A stretch of 64,000 nt of DNA, taken from positions 17,014,011-17,078,010 of the forward strand of contig CM046297.1 of the NCBI GenBank assembly GCA_025267735.1, given 5' to 3'. The position numbers and the translations under genes are program-made. Positions 33,170 to 46,301 of the stretch are shown here, piece after piece. This DNA is from Mactra quadrangularis. Taxonomy: Eukaryota > Mollusca > Bivalvia > Venerida > Mactridae. Below the pieces are notes generated by a model that made no database searches, was not told where the DNA came from, and was given only the letters and a program-made list of their open reading frames with translations. Each line of letters opens with the position of its first letter. Within the stretch, counting starts at the first letter, position 1.

Positions 33170-33960
33170 CAGCATAGAGACGAAAACCAGAGCATACACC
33201 TCCCTGGTTCGTTCCAACCTTGAATATTGCTGTTCCGTGTCGAGTCCACACCACAAATCTCATGTCATGAAGAACGGAATGGTACAGAGACCAGCAGCAC
33301 GTTTCATCACTAACAGATACCATTACAAAAGCAGTGTCACAGATATGTTAACTGACCTGAACTGGGAGACACTCGAGTCCCGTCGCATGAAACACCAGCT
33401 GACCATGCTTTACCGCATCATACATCACTTAGTAGACATAGATGCTGAGATATACCTAACTCCAGCTAAGGTTTTGACAAGATCAAACAGTTCATCAGGT
33501 TCCTGTCTTCTTCAACATCTACTGACAGCTTTAAATACAGCTTTTCCCATGCTGTATACCTCTATGGAATCTTCTACCAGCCACAGCTGCTGAAGCTCAC
33601 TCTTTAGCATCCTATAAGAGTGAACTTTCCAACTTTACCTTCTAAGGGAATCCCTTCTCAGTTACAAACTAGCCTCCAGACAAAGGAATTGAGCTATGTC
33701 GGCGGGGCGTCGCGCCCTGGTACCTCACGAGAGCCGAATTGGTCTAGTCTGGATGGAGGTGAAAAGTAACTGGGAATCTCTTTTCTGCTTCTATCTTTTA
33801 TCTGTCTAGGCACCAATTCTTGTCTGATCTATTTTTTACTTTTACTATAACTTTTTCATATGTAACTTTATATTCTCTTTTCTTTGCGCACCATCAAGGA
33901 AATGTCAAGTCTGACAGGCTGATGAATAGAAAATATGAAGATGTAGATGTAGATGACGAT
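33170..33960 (+). pseudogene. LINE reverse-transcriptase C-terminal remnant, unit 1
   Basis: The frame includes the block TRAYTSLVRSNLEYCCSV, and later RFITNRYHYKSSVTD and LNWETLESRR. These are characteristic of the region after the catalytic domain in non-LTR (CR1/Jockey-like) reverse transcriptases of invertebrates. The catalytic part and endonuclease are absent. The coding part is broken after about 33590. A 3' region ends near 33960 in a GATGTA-type repeat, the usual LINE terminus. Non-functional, 5'-truncated copy. Confidence 0.8.
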
Positions 33961-35397
33961 AATGAATACGCGTTTTCCAATCAAGCTCGTCATGGTTACG
34001 TATATGTAATTTGACTTTACGTTTCCTAACACTGTATTCTGTGAAAACACCATTTTGTAAGTAAGTTCCTAAACTGTATAATAACTTGTAGTTACATAAT
34101 ATATACGGTATATATCCGGCATGTAATCTTTACTTTTTCTAGAATTATTCATGTAGAATGATAATCTATTACAAAACACTTGTTTTACCATATATTTAGA
34201 GTTAAGTTACACAACTGGCCAAAAATAGTAGGTTTTTTATCGATTGTTTGCAATTGGCATTGTTGCTAAACTACTTTGTATTATGTCAGTTCTTGTGTAC
34301 TTATGCATGCATTGCATACATTTAAAACACTATCTAATACCATGGAATGTGTGTCGTTCATATCGCACCACAACTCGCTGTCGTACAAAGACCTTGGTGA
34401 GCCGATAGGAGCACTGGCACCAGAGTCCATAATCATATTATATTGCGTACGTTCCTAAATATCGCTCCCTGTGCATACATACATACTTGACTTACTTGTA
34501 CACTAACTTGATAAAATATGTATTACATATAATGAAAGTTTAGTTATAACTCGTACACGGCATTGTATACGGGGGCGATTTTTATTTATGTTTGTTGACA
34601 AAAAATTGTATGTGTGCGTGTTAAAAGAATGTGAGGATTCTAGTGCCAGTGGATGGAAGTATAAATCTCTTTCGTGGTTAAAGGGTGAAGACCGTTCTTA
34701 TAAGTTCCACAGTCTGACAGAGAAACGAATGTTTTCCTTAGCTTGTTACAACCGTCTTGGCTATTTGTATCAAAATTCATGTCATTAGAACAGTTTATTC
34801 CAAGGTGAGTGTAGTAGTTTGACACTGTGATTATATTTTCACAAATTTTCGAGACATTTCTCTCAGACTATTTGAGTTTACTTGTTCATTAAAAACCAAG
34901 ACCCTACGCTGTCGCTCGATAGCATGTACCAAGACTGTCGTAAATGGACCCTAACAGTTATTGCTTTAAAAACAAAATGTGTTTTTCAAAAGGCGGAAGG
35001 GTAAACAATAATTGGCGATGGACGTATAATATCGAAATAGAGATAGAAGAAAAATCACTTATTTAGGATTAGGATTGGTTTTATATAGGGGCAACATATG
35101 CATGCATCGGCTAAGTTAAACATCATGTCCACTGGAACATCCAATGATTTCGTAATATTGAATAAGCAATTCATAGACCGTAGCGCTTTAGCGGATATTG
35201 TTTGAGAAGCACGTATGAACGAGTCCCCACTCGATAAAACCAATCCAAAATAACTGATTTTTTTTCTGAGGAGGATACTTTTGGTTCCTTTACAAATGTT
35301 TGCATTGATGTATGTCCAAACGACCCAATACACCATATACAGTCATTTTGTATACATCTTTTGCACCAAGTAACGATTTGCAATATTGAATATTTAC

Positions 35398-35894
35398 TAG
35401 GGGTGTATCAATACGGTAGAAACCGTATTGCAATATATTGCAATATGCAGAACCCGTATTGCAATATATTGCAATACGTACCGTTTTTTCGCTTAGACAA
35501 GCAAAGTATTAATTAATGCATGTACCTCGTCCTAATTGGATCAGCATAGCACGCATATGGGTATTTTCAAATGATCTCTCATCCAAATGTTTGAATAACA
35601 AATGTAAAATGGTCTATGTGTTAGAAAAATGAGTGGTTTGAAAAAGACTCTTGAAGATATTTTTCTTTTAATTGACTTTAGAAATGTTTAACCTTTAAAA
35701 GCACAGTAAGAGTATTTCAAGTATTCAATTCATTTTAACATTTGTTTAAACATTTAACTATCAGATTCTGATACTGAACAAGCAGTTTGACACTTAACTA
35801 CAAAAACCGGTTCAAGGAAAAACGAACCGGTTAAAAACCGTTAGAACTCGTATTGCAATATTTACCAGTATATCGGTTAACTGTTACACCCCTA
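35398..35894. mobile_element. hAT-type MITE, copy 3
   Basis: Same family as 30049-30502, slightly longer. TTCAACAC follows its right end, but the left side is the end of unit 1, so the 8-bp duplication is lost there. This marks the duplication junction. Confidence 0.85.
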
Positions 35895-37273
35895 TTCAAC
35901 ACATATTAATGTTATATATACGACAACCAGCTCTTCCTACGTTAGGTTTTCTGGACACTTTTCTATCACCAGTACTTACTTAACTCTTCTCTTTATTATG
36001 TTTTTATTATGCAATTCATATGTTTGAATCTTAATATTTCTCAAAGCTGGCAGTTATTACTTAAGTATCATTTATCTTTTTGACTTCTTATTTTTATTGG
36101 CTTCAATCCCTTACAACTTTTTCATTGGTCAATTATAAATGTCCCCCCTCCCCCTTACTTTTCATTTCTTATATATACTAAGAAATATTATGAACAGAAA
36201 TCAAGAATTTAAATAGGAAAATTAAGAAATAAAACTTTGTGTACATTAAGAATATACCTTTTGTATAAAAATAGGAATAGACATTTGTTGTCAACTAATG
36301 TAGAAATTATTGTTAAGAACTTCGTGAAAATTAATCTATTTGTAACATTGTTATAATTTTGTAGATTTTGTGAATTAATACATTAAAATGGAATAAATTA
36401 TATTATATGTTACTACAGGATCTTTGTGATCTATTAACTTTTATTTATATACAATAACTGGAAGCTGTGAGCCGCCAAATATAGGGCCACAACAACAATA
36501 ACAAATCTAGAGAAGGGAGACTCACCGACATCAAATCAACGAATACATACATACTAGTGAAGTCGCACCGGGTAGAGCTGCCGGCTAAAGATTAGGTAGC
36601 CGACCAAAGAAATAATTACTTAAGGTGTGACATATGTACATACATACCAATAAATGAATAATTACAGATCATGCATAAAAATGTTACATGAAAAAAGTAT
36701 TTACTAAGGAAGAAAACAAGTAATGTACATACACAATAGCATACATCTTACATAGTAGAAGCAGGGGCCACAGGGGCCACGGCCCCAATATTCTGGCAGC
36801 GACAATGGTGCCATGAGTTAATTATTTGTGACACATATTGAACATCTTAAGGTCTAGTTATAAACAAAGATTTGTTCTTAAACAGGTGGTAGTGAAAGCC
36901 CAGGAAATTGAGTATCAGAGGCTTACATTTAGAGAAAATTTCGACCAGCAGGAGAGAACCACCCCTCCTTTGCCAACCACATCTGTGGCCCCAATATTCA
37001 GATTCTTCCTTCACGCCTGAATGTATACAATTATGATACTTTATTTATCAATCATTAAATATTACAGTTTTCTAATAAATACATGTTAATATTGAGTTAA
37101 TAGATGGTGTTGTTGCTGTTGTTGTTGTTACCCTTGTCAAACAGAGGGAAATGAAAGTTGTTAGACAAGAATAAACAGCTTAAATAATGACAATGTCACA
37201 TGTGCCTTTAGATCATGATCATATGTAATATCGTTGGTATGAAACATTGATACAAATACTTATAATTTTCTGT

Positions 37274-37492
37274 TCATCTATTACAATATATGTGAACAAA
37301 TTTTAAAAAGATTTCCAAACATGTTACTCTTTGATAGCTAGTGATAGATAGGGTTGTAAAAGCTCTAAACATTTCCAACAGTTGATCAGCTGGGGATTTA
37401 CAGCTGGAATGTACGAATAGATCATGACCTAGCACTTCCAATAATTTATTCCAAAGAATGTTTCTATGGACGTCATTTTCTAAACAAAACAT
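37274..37492 (-). CDS. 72-codon minus-strand ORF, unit 2
   Basis: Counterpart of 32166-32384, intact with a handful of substitutions. Function unknown. Confidence 0.25.
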   Translation of the reverse strand: MFCLENDVHRNILWNKLLEVLGHDLFVHSSCKSPADQLLEMFRAFTTLSITSYQRVTCLEIFLKFVHIYCNR

Positions 37493-38279
37493 ACCAAGTG
37501 GATTGCTGAGTTATCTACAGAGTTTTACATTCAACTTGAAAATATTGTGAAAAATATTTACAAAGCAATATCATCACTGTGGTGCATTCAGGTTGAAAGT
37601 TTGTATACTTATCGAAACTTCTAAGTACACCGACTTAAATGTCGTCAGAAATTTTCATTTTTCATCATTTATGTCCGATCATTGATGGAAATGCGTATAG
37701 GACTATACTATCATTTGCTTGCATGGTTTTTATGCTTCTTAATTGATGCAAAATTAGGTTTGTCGTGCATGTGCAAAAAGCAGAAATGCGCATGTGCTTA
37801 TCGTGCAAAAATTGCACATTGTCAGTTTTAGTGAAAATCATTAGTGTGTTGATATGCATAACGAAAAATCAACAAATGGCTCGAATGTCGCTTCAAGAAC
37901 GAGAAATTGTCGTAGGTCTTTTGCCAGACGGTGCATCACCTGCAGAATAAGACCTCAAATTGCTAATTTTCTGTTCAATCAAAACAATTAGAAAATCTCC
38001 CGTGTTCAACCCGTGTGCGACAAAAATGGTTTTGCATTGATAAAGAAGCATGAAAACCATGTTAGCAACGGTCAGATATGCCCCAAAACACATTCCCATC
38101 ATCGATCAGACTTTAATGTGGAAATATAAGACTTCCCACAATACTGAAATCGGAGTGCTTAGAAGTTTCGTTAAGTATATACATTTGACAGAATGTCCAG
38201 ATTTGGTTAGAAAGATATTCACTTTACACAGATAGAAAACCATTAGTCTTTAGATCATAACGTAACCTTCAAAACACCA

Positions 38280-39065
38280 GCATAGAGACGAAAACCAGAG
38301 CATACAACTCCCTGGTTCGTTCCAACCTTGAATATTGCTGTTCCGTGTGGAGTCCACTCCACAAATCTCATGTCATGAAGAACGGAATGCTACAGAGACC
38401 AGCAGCACGTTTCATCACTAATAGATACCATTACAAAGTCAGTGTCACAGATATGTTAACTGACCTGAACTGGGAGTCACTCGAGTCCCGTCGCATGAAA
38501 CACCAGCTGACCACGCTTTACCGCACCATACATCACTTAGTGGACATAGATGCTGATATACCTAACTCCGGCTAAGGTTTTGACAAGATCAAACAGTTCA
38601 TCAGGTTCCTGTCTTCTTCAACATCTACTGACAGCTTTAAATACAGCTTTTCCCATGCGTTATACCTCTATGGAATCTTCTACCAGCCACAGCTGCTGAG
38701 GCTCACTCTTTAGCATCCTATAAGAGTGAACTTTCCAACTTTACCTTCTAAGGGAATCCCTTCTCAGTTACAAACTAGCCTCCAGACAAAGGAATTGAGC
38801 TATGTCGGTGGGGCGTCGCGCCCTGGTACCTCACGGGAGCCGAATTGGTCTAGTCTGGATGGAGATGAAAAGTAACTGGGAATCTCTTTTCTGCTTCTAT
38901 CTTTTATCTGTTTAGGCACCAATTCTTGTCTGATCTATTTTTTACTTTTACCATATCTTTTTCATATGTAACTTTATATTCTCTTTTCTTTGCGCGCCAT
39001 CAAGGAAATGTCAAGTCTGACAGGCTGATGAATAGAAAATATGAAGATGTAGATGTAGATGACGA
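38280..39065 (+). pseudogene. LINE reverse-transcriptase C-terminal remnant, unit 2
   Basis: Same remnant as 33170-33960. It keeps NLEYCCSVWSPLHKSHV, where unit 1 has S in place of W, and it breaks earlier, near 38575. Confidence 0.8.
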
Positions 39066-40490
39066 TAATGAATACGCGTTTCCATTCAAGCTCGTCAAGG
39101 TTACGAATATGTAATTTGACTTCACGTTTCCAAACACTGTATTCTGTGAAAACACCATTTTGTAAGTAAGTTCCTAAACTGTATAATAACTTGTAGTTAC
39201 ATAATAATGTGTATATATCCGGCATGTAACCTTTACTTTTTCTAGAATTATTCATGTAGAATGATAATCTATTACAAAACACTTGTTTTACCATATATTT
39301 AGAGTTAAGTTACACAACTGGCCAAAAATAGTAGGTTTTTTTTATCAATTGTTTGCAATTGGCATTGTTGCTAAACAATTTTGTATTATGTCAGTTCTTG
39401 TGTACTTATGCATGCATTGCATACATTTAAAACACTATCTAATACCATGGAATGTGTGTCGTTCATATCGCACCACAACTCGCTGTCGTACAAAGATCTT
39501 GGTGAGCCGATAGGAGCACTGGCACCAGAGTCCATAATCATATTATTTGCGTACGTTCCTAAATATCGTTCCCTGTGCATACATACATACTTGACTCACT
39601 TGTACACTAACTTGATAAAATATATATTGCATATAATGAAAGTTTAGTTATAACTCGTACACGGCATTGTATACGGGGGCGATTTTTATTGATGTTTGTT
39701 GACAAAATATTGTATGTGTGCGTGTTTAAAGAATGTGAGGATTCTAGTGCCAGTGGATGGAAGTATAAATCTCTTTCGTGGTTAAAGGGTGAAGACCGTT
39801 CTTATAAGTTCCACAGTATGACAGAGAAACGAATGTTTTCCTTGGCTTGTTACAACCTTCTTGGCTATTTGTATCCAAATTCATGTCATTAGAACAGTTT
39901 ATTCCAAGGTGAGTGTAGTAGTTTGACACTGTGATTATATTTTCACAAATTTTCGAGACATTTCTCTACAGACTATTTGAGTTCACTTGTTCATTAAAAA
40001 CCAAGACCTTACGCTGTCGCTCGCTAGCATGTACCAAAACTGTCGTAAATGGACCCTAACAGTTATTGCTTTAAAAACAAAATGTGTTTTTCAAAAGGCG
40101 GAAGGGTAAACAATAATTGGCGATGGACGTATAATATCGAAATAGGGATAGAAGAAAAATCACTTATTTAGGATTGGTTTTATATAGGGGCAACATATGC
40201 ATCGAATAAGTAAACATTATGTCCACTGGAACATCCAATGATTTCGTAATATTGAATAAGCAATTCATAGACCGTAGCGCTTTAGCGGATATTGTTTGAG
40301 AAGCACGTATGAACGAGTCCCCACTCGATAAAACCAATCCAAAATAACTGATTTTTTTCTGAGGAGGATACTTTTGGTTCCTTTACAAATGTTTGCATTG
40401 ATGTATGTCGACCCAATACACCATATACAGTCATTTTGTATACATCTTTTACACCAAGTAACGATTTGCAATACATGTATTGGATATTTA

Positions 40491-40979
40491 GTTATTTACG
40501 CGTTCTAGAATATTGCCCCCTATGAAACCCCCACACTCACATGAACAGTTTGTTATGTACAGTACTAATGTTTAAGTTTAATTTTACACTACAATTGAGC
40601 ATCTTGTTCCATAAAAAAGTGTTTGCAAAACTGATTTGCCGATAAAGCACACATGTATCAATCAATTAGATTAAATAAAGATACTCAATCACTTCAACTG
40701 CTGAAAATAGCCCCTTCTGTTCCTACGGGCCTGCATGCCCAAGCTGTAAAAACTAAGTTTGTTAATTAATTGTTCTCTGTACACATATTTTTCATTCAGA
40801 TTTTTGTTTTATTTTGGTGTAAGATCAAGTTGTATTTTAATTTATGAGCTTGTGATTTATATTTTTACTTTTCTTAGGGAAAGAATCTACAAATGCTATC
40901 ATTGATAAAACTACCCAATCCCTTTAAATTGAGAATAGAATATCATCAGCATACCACGCCCTCCGCCCCGCCCCCAAAA
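40491..40979. other. non-coding stretch
   Basis: Contains TTCTGTTCCTACGGGCC near 40716, the inverted partner of the motif at 2387. Confidence 0.35.
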
Positions 40980-41420
40980 AGTGCAACAGGAACAAGATAA
41001 AAGCACACTGAGGGAAATGCAATCTGATTAAAACCCGATCTAAAATTTTCCACTCGCCTACTCCCTAATTTAGATCTGGATTTTTCAAACGAAGATCACG
41101 TTCAGGTGACATTTTCTTATCATAATAATTATGACGAAATTGTTATGATACGTTTACATCGTCTACGTCACGCAATTTGAAATGAGCCGTCCAATTAAAT
41201 CGCAGACTGAATTATACCGCTATTACATAAGCTTGCAAACCTATGTCTAAAAATAGAAATTACGAAATCAAAATGTTATTAATAGTGTTTCGTCAAGATA
41301 AAAGCTACGCATTGATTGGTCAACACAAAGTTCATCTCGACGTGACCTTCCACGGAGACAGTAGAGATCCTGTCCGACAATGCTCAACAGAACGGAGATT
41401 GACGATAATCAGTGATGGCT
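40980..41420 (-). repeat. inverted copy of the 8720-9341 repeat
   Basis: On the minus strand it matches the 112-bp unit (once) and the flanking segment with AAAGCTACGCATTGATTGG. An 81-codon frame across it is not a gene. Confidence 0.65.
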
Positions 41421-41601
41421 TCACCTATTATGTTTCAAGTGTCATCCTATATGTTGGGTATTTTGACAATCAATGGCTATGTTCTTGATGTGTACATTAA
41501 TATGAGTTAAAATAATATTGGGTAAAGATATAATAGGTTTATATAAGAGAATAGCTAGGAATATGACAGCAATAGGCGAAATGTCATGTAAGGCAATCTG
41601 A

Positions 41602-42629
41602 CAGGGTTTTCCCTGACGCTTGCGTTTTTACGCACACATTTTCGGCAAATGACCCGTAAAATGAACTGATATAGCGACACACTGGACACACATAATTAAT
41701 TTTTCCTAACAGGGGTATTTAAATAGTAAATATAGAAAGGGGCATTTTTTAATCGGAGACGTAATTTGTAACCGACTACACTTGTGTCAAAAGAATCGAT
41801 ATGAGACGCGGTCGACCTTTATTTCAGTACTGATATGTCGGTAAACGTCTTTGATCACGGTCGCTAACAGTTTAAGCGACCGTAACCAAAGACGTTACCG
41901 CCATAACCATTCTGAAGTAGTGCAAAGATCAATGAAAACCGACATCCTTTGCAGCAAACTCCTCAGCTATTTAGGGCGATGTATTTTACAGAAATAGAGA
42001 AAAGGGGTGTACTAATAATTAAAGCATTCATTGAATCCCTGTTGCTTAAACCTTTGTACTAATGAAAATTAAAATTGCGTGACTTGTTGATGTGATATAG
42101 ACGTGCACGGCTAAAATTTGATACACCTACATTTTTCTAGAGCAGGGGAATTTTTCTGAAGGCACGGAAAAAATATTTTAGGGAGGGACATTGGACCCAA
42201 ATTCGGCCCCAAAATGGTTTGGGAAAAAAAACACTGCTGATAGTTGATGGCTTTAAATTGGCATCTCTAAAAGGAGAATTTAAAACCTAATAATGAATCA
42301 CATACATTGTAATTAGATTATGATAATCCAACTAGCATTTTACCCTGTTTACCTTTACTGTGATTCTTATTAATAAATACAAAAAAAGTTTATGCATAAG
42401 CTGGCTATGTAAATACGCTTGGTTGTATGTTGAAGATGGTTAGATAAAACACCCACCCATGTGTCAAAACTTCAAGACAACCCATATAAAATGGCATTGC
42501 TATTACTATTAGTAAGGTTAAGTGATAACAGATTTTGGTATGTGACCCGCAAAATTTACCAATGACCCCCAAATCATAAACCTAGGGGGACATTGTGACC
42601 CCCTAAAAAATGTTCAAGGGAAACCCCTG
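41602..42629. mobile_element. hAT-like non-autonomous element
   Basis: Ends CAGGGTTTTCCCT and AAGGGAAACCCCTG. The flanks CAATCTGA and CAATCTTT match at 6 of 8 positions, consistent with an aged 8-bp duplication. The left end recurs inverted at 61180-61258. Confidence 0.65.
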
Positions 42630-42855
42630 CAATCTTTATATATACTACATAACACTGAACTTGATAAAAGAGTAATTGCAGAGGTGTTAAATGATGAAGT
42701 TAACATTTTAAGGGCCTAAAAAGGGATGCATGCTAAGTATAGTAATACATGTATCTTTGATTTTGGTATAAATACACATCAATTTATTCAACTTGAAGGA
42801 TAACTGTTGAAATCATTGTTGTCAATGAGCATATACATTTTTTGTATTTTTTCAG

Positions 42856-42951
42856 TCAAAAACAAAGTTGAAAGAAATAAGGCGGAAAGCTGAAATGAAA
42901 TCAACTGGTGGTGGACACCTCCCTCAACCTCTTGAGCCGTGGGAGGAGAAA
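42856..42951 (+). CDS. exon of MYB/SANT-like Harbinger-associated protein
   Basis: A 32-codon exon sits between TTTTTTCAG and AAA/GTAAGC, open only in phase 0. The peptide KSTGGGHLPQPLEPWEEK resembles the TGGGPPP-type linker that follows the MYB/SANT DNA-binding domain in the second protein of PIF/Harbinger transposons and in host proteins such as NAIF1/MSANTD members. These proteins bind transposon ends and bring the HARBI1 nuclease to DNA. The upstream MYB exon is not seen. The family call rests on this linker and the C-terminal exon. Confidence 0.6.
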
Positions 42952-43243
42952 GTAAGCGTAAATATTAAAATCATTGGAGCAGTTTGATGCGTTAGGGAAG
43001 CTACTGATATGCTCAAATTCAAAACCCATGTGTTATAATAATTTCACTTTTGTTGGATGATGCTTTAGATATAGGCCAACCACTAGGCATAATGCCTTAC
43101 TATGAATTGTCCATTTTCACCAGACATAGAAAGTGTAAGCTCTCATTTGTGTTTCCATGATCTTATTGCTATAATGGTTTACCTATGGGAATGAAGCATC
43201 CGTGAATTCCTAGAAATGTAAGTGAAAAGTTTGCTTCATATGT

Positions 43244-43530
43244 TTATTTATTTATTTGAGTTAACGCCGTATCAACACATTTTTGGTCATTTTACGGCAT
43301 CCAGCACACCTAACCTAGCTTTCCTGGACCATTGTCTATAACCAGTACTCACCTACCTTTCCACAAGGCCGGAAACTTCTCCATATTATCTAATCAATGG
43401 AGAAAAATCGACATAACTGTCAAATTTTCATGGAAGGGTATAACCTCCCTGGATGGGATTCGAACCCGCACCCCTTGGGCACGAGATTTCAAATCCCGGT
43501 GCGCTACCAACTGCGCTATCGACCCGGGTG
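43244..43530 (-). mobile_element. tRNA-headed SINE, family 1, in intron
   Basis: An exact 13-bp target duplication TTGCTTCATATGT (43231-43243 and 43531-43543) brackets a tRNA-like head with a B box GGGTTCGAATCCC, a body and a TAAA-repeat tail. Same family as 48966-49236. It lies in the intron after 42951. Confidence 0.9.
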
Positions 43531-43543
43531 TTGCTTCATATGT

Positions 43544-44467
43544 CTCACACTTAAAAAGTCAAAATGATAAAATCACTAAATGGAGGATTTATGCCTTTCT
43601 AAATTTAGCCGAGGCTTAGTAAGCTTTTCTGGAACGAGTTCGTCACACTGCAATGATGTTTGATTATTGAATTCATATGACAACTATCAATTATAACATC
43701 TATCTCGACTTATGAAGTCAAGAAATAACATTTTTACTCATGTCTATGCCAAATTGCGAAAATATCTGTGTTCGCTTTTGGAAATAAAGATTGATCTTAC
43801 AGGAAAAGACAAAATACTAGTGTAATGGTGGATGACATAATCTTTAATAGAAATAACATGGTAACAATGTAATCATGGGAAAACAACTGTTAAACTTTAC
43901 ATAAAAAACTTTGAATTTGATAAGAAACTAATACATTTCTTGGTTACAATACATTCATTTCACACAACAAAATATGACCTCACAACAATGAATATGGATA
44001 ATACCACACATTAAATTATCAAATACACACAGACACTTAACACTGATCATACAGAATAGTTTACCAGGGCTTGAATTTAACAAAAAATTGGACTTGCTAA
44101 TTTTTGCGAGTTCATTTTATTTCGACTCGCAAAATGAAAAATATCACTTTAAATTTTCTCTCAAAATTTTAGTCGCATACATAATTTCTATTCTTTTATG
44201 CAGTATAAAAAAACAACAAAGTACTATATTTAACAGTTGATAGAACAAGGGTGTTATTGTCGGATGCACCAAGAATATCGAACATTTTTATGGCGAATTT
44301 TTAATCAATAAAATCAATAACGCCGATCTATCTGTTCGTTTAAATGCTGTCAAATATTTTGTCAAATTACAAAATAATCAATATTATGATAACTGAAATC
44401 CAACTGTAGCAATTGAGACTTTAAATTTTTGCCGGGAATTCTGTATCATTAATTTATGTCGTGTTAG
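43544..44467. other. intron of the MYB-like gene
   Basis: No exon found. The phase change from 0 (after 42951) to 1 (before 44468) means at least one small exon is missing or unrecognised here. Part of 44088-44400 resembles the 6968 repeat. Confidence 0.4.
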
Positions 44468-44626
44468 ATGACTCCTCAAAAGTAAAATGGGATGAACATA
44501 TGTCACTGGTAGAAATTGATACATTTTTGAAGATGAAACTTTATAATATTTATTTTACAGACATACAGCCAATTCCAGTTCAATCTTCTTTTCACCAATC
44601 AAAAAAGAGAAAGTTTGTCAGTTCAG
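44468..44626 (+). CDS. MYB-like gene, internal exon
   Basis: Acceptor GTGTTAG, donor TTCAG/GTATAT. The exon is open in phase 1 and ends in phase 1, which fits the next exon exactly. The product has an acidic start (DDSSKVKWDEHMSL) and a basic KKRK patch near the end that could be a nuclear localisation signal. No known domain. Confidence 0.55.
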
Positions 44627-44908
44627 GTATATCAGCAATGTATAATTCTATTTAACATATCTAAGGGGTGTTTTCTCAAAAAAAGCACTTATGTTTTGAT
44701 TTACTGGTTTCATTTCAAGTAAATAGATTACATTTGTGTACAAAAATCTTTTGTAGCTAATCGTAAGAAGTCAGAAAATTTATGACAATAATTTCAGAGA
44801 TATGCTATTCAGTTGAACAAGAAGAGACCAAAGTAATAATACATCTATGAAACGTGATACAAAAACTCGCCTACACAAAATTATGCATCATTTATAGCTA
44901 TTGACTAA

Positions 44909-45335
44909 GGCCATGCTAAATTGTAATTCTGTTAAGCGTCAACTCAAATTTGACAAACCTAGGTACCTATTCACAAAAACACACAAACCAAAAACGAAAA
45001 AACAAATATTTTTACAACAAAAAACAATGCATTATTTTTTTTAAATGGAATAACCTTCATAATATGAAACTATAGTCTGAATTTTATATAAAATGACCAG
45101 TGTTTTTTACGTAAAATATGTATATTGTATTTATGATGCGGTTATGATGAATTGCTTATGATGAATAACGTGGTTGCCGAACACAATATTCTCTGAATTA
45201 AACTGTCCTATTGAATCCCGGAACATCAGAATTATTTAAGAAAATTTTACCAACAATTTTGTTTTATATTTCGATTGAGGACTCGTAAACCTATGCACAC
45301 GCGGACGCTTAACAAAATTCCGATATGGCATGGCC
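44909..45335. mobile_element. Harbinger-type MITE family 1, copy C
   Basis: 427 bp with GGCCATGC...GCATGGCC ends, intact and uninterrupted, in the intron just before the last exon of the MYB-like gene. The flanks are TAA and ATA, so the duplication has decayed or the ends are slightly off. Confidence 0.75.
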
Positions 45336-45382
45336 ATATTGAAAAAATAAATATTAAGCATTATTTTCACATTTATTTACAG

Positions 45383-45546
45383 ATTCTACCAATGGTATTA
45401 ATTACCATCAATTATTATTTTACGAAGAACAGAAGAATCAAACAGCAGCTCTAAAAGAAATAGCCGCATGTTTAAGAAATATAGCAGACAATCAAAAAGA
45501 AAAACTTAATTACTTAATATCACAGGCAGACTTTTCTTTAATGTGA
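45383..45546 (+). CDS. MYB-like gene, last exon
   Basis: Acceptor TTATTTACAG; phase 1 entry joins cleanly to 44626. Fifty-four codons end in TGA at 45544-45546. The sequence LLFYEEQKNQTAALKEIAAC is a predicted helix. Such amphipathic C-terminal helices are typical of MYB-like Harbinger proteins, where they mediate oligomerisation or partner binding. No clear AATAAA was seen directly after the stop. Confidence 0.6.
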
Positions 45547-45749
45547 AATTTAAATATGTAATGTCTTAAGTTTAAAAAATCTGATCTGTTTTCACTGTTT
45601 TTTTTTGTGTAGTTATTTGCCCTACTTTGTTATTAGAATATAAAATTTAAATATTTGAATGAATATTGACATACATGTATTTTGATACCTTGGTACAATT
45701 TATGCTTAATCAACAGGGTTTGCTATACTAATGAATATGTCAATTAAGT

Positions 45750-45994
45750 ATTGTCCATTTTTCTCAACTGTCAAAGCTTGAATAATTTCACAGTGACTGA
45801 ATGCATTGTTTTGTACTGGCGGCCTAATTTTTACTAAAAAGATCTTGACTAAAACATATCATACGGCATAAGAAGCTTTACTCAATCACAATACACACTT
45901 TCGGAAACTCATGGGTGTATTACGACAATAATTTTAACAAACGCATTCACCGTGAAATTATTCATGTTTTGACAGTTGAGAAAAAACGAACAAT
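45750..45994. mobile_element. foldback MITE
   Basis: Inverted arms share TTTTCTCAACTGTC and AATAATTTCAC. A related copy lies at 56741-56990. Confidence 0.6.
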
Positions 45995-45998
45995 ATAA

Positions 45999-46208
45999 GG
46001 CCACAACAATTGATGATTTGTTCAAAAGATTAGCTCGTACCATAATTTTGACCATTTTTACAAATAAATATTTTTATTTCCTCGCTTGCTCCAAAACATT
46101 TGTTCTAACCACTGTATAAAGCAACTTAATTAAGATTTTTTTTCTTCGCTCACTAACCCAATTTTTTCAAGATAAATCCGTAGAACAAATCATCAGTTTG
46201 TTGTGGCC
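45999..46208 (-). mobile_element. Harbinger-type MITE family 2, copy 4
   Basis: GGCCACAACAA...TTGTTGTGGCC with TAA on both sides (45996-45998, 46209-46211). Confidence 0.85.
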
Positions 46209-46301
46209 TAATTGTATAATAGTATTTAAATGTAGATTTTTTGCACTAAATAAATATGATTTAGTATATTAAATAACTTTGTATCATTACAGTATTAAAT
46301 A

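Larger units (their letters stand above)
30049..35397 (+). repeat. 5.3-kb tandem duplication, unit 1
   Basis: The whole interval is repeated directly at 35398 to about 40490, with scattered substitutions and small indels. The unit begins at the left end of a hAT-type MITE. It contains a LINE reverse-transcriptase remnant, a Tc1-like scrap and no intact gene. Unit 1 carries a LINE-tail insertion (31790-32074) absent from unit 2. Confidence 0.9.
35398..40490 (+). repeat. 5.3-kb tandem duplication, unit 2
   Basis: Follows unit 1 with no spacer. Homology runs from the MITE left end to about 40480-40490, after ACCAAGTAACGATTTGCAAT. Confidence 0.9.
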
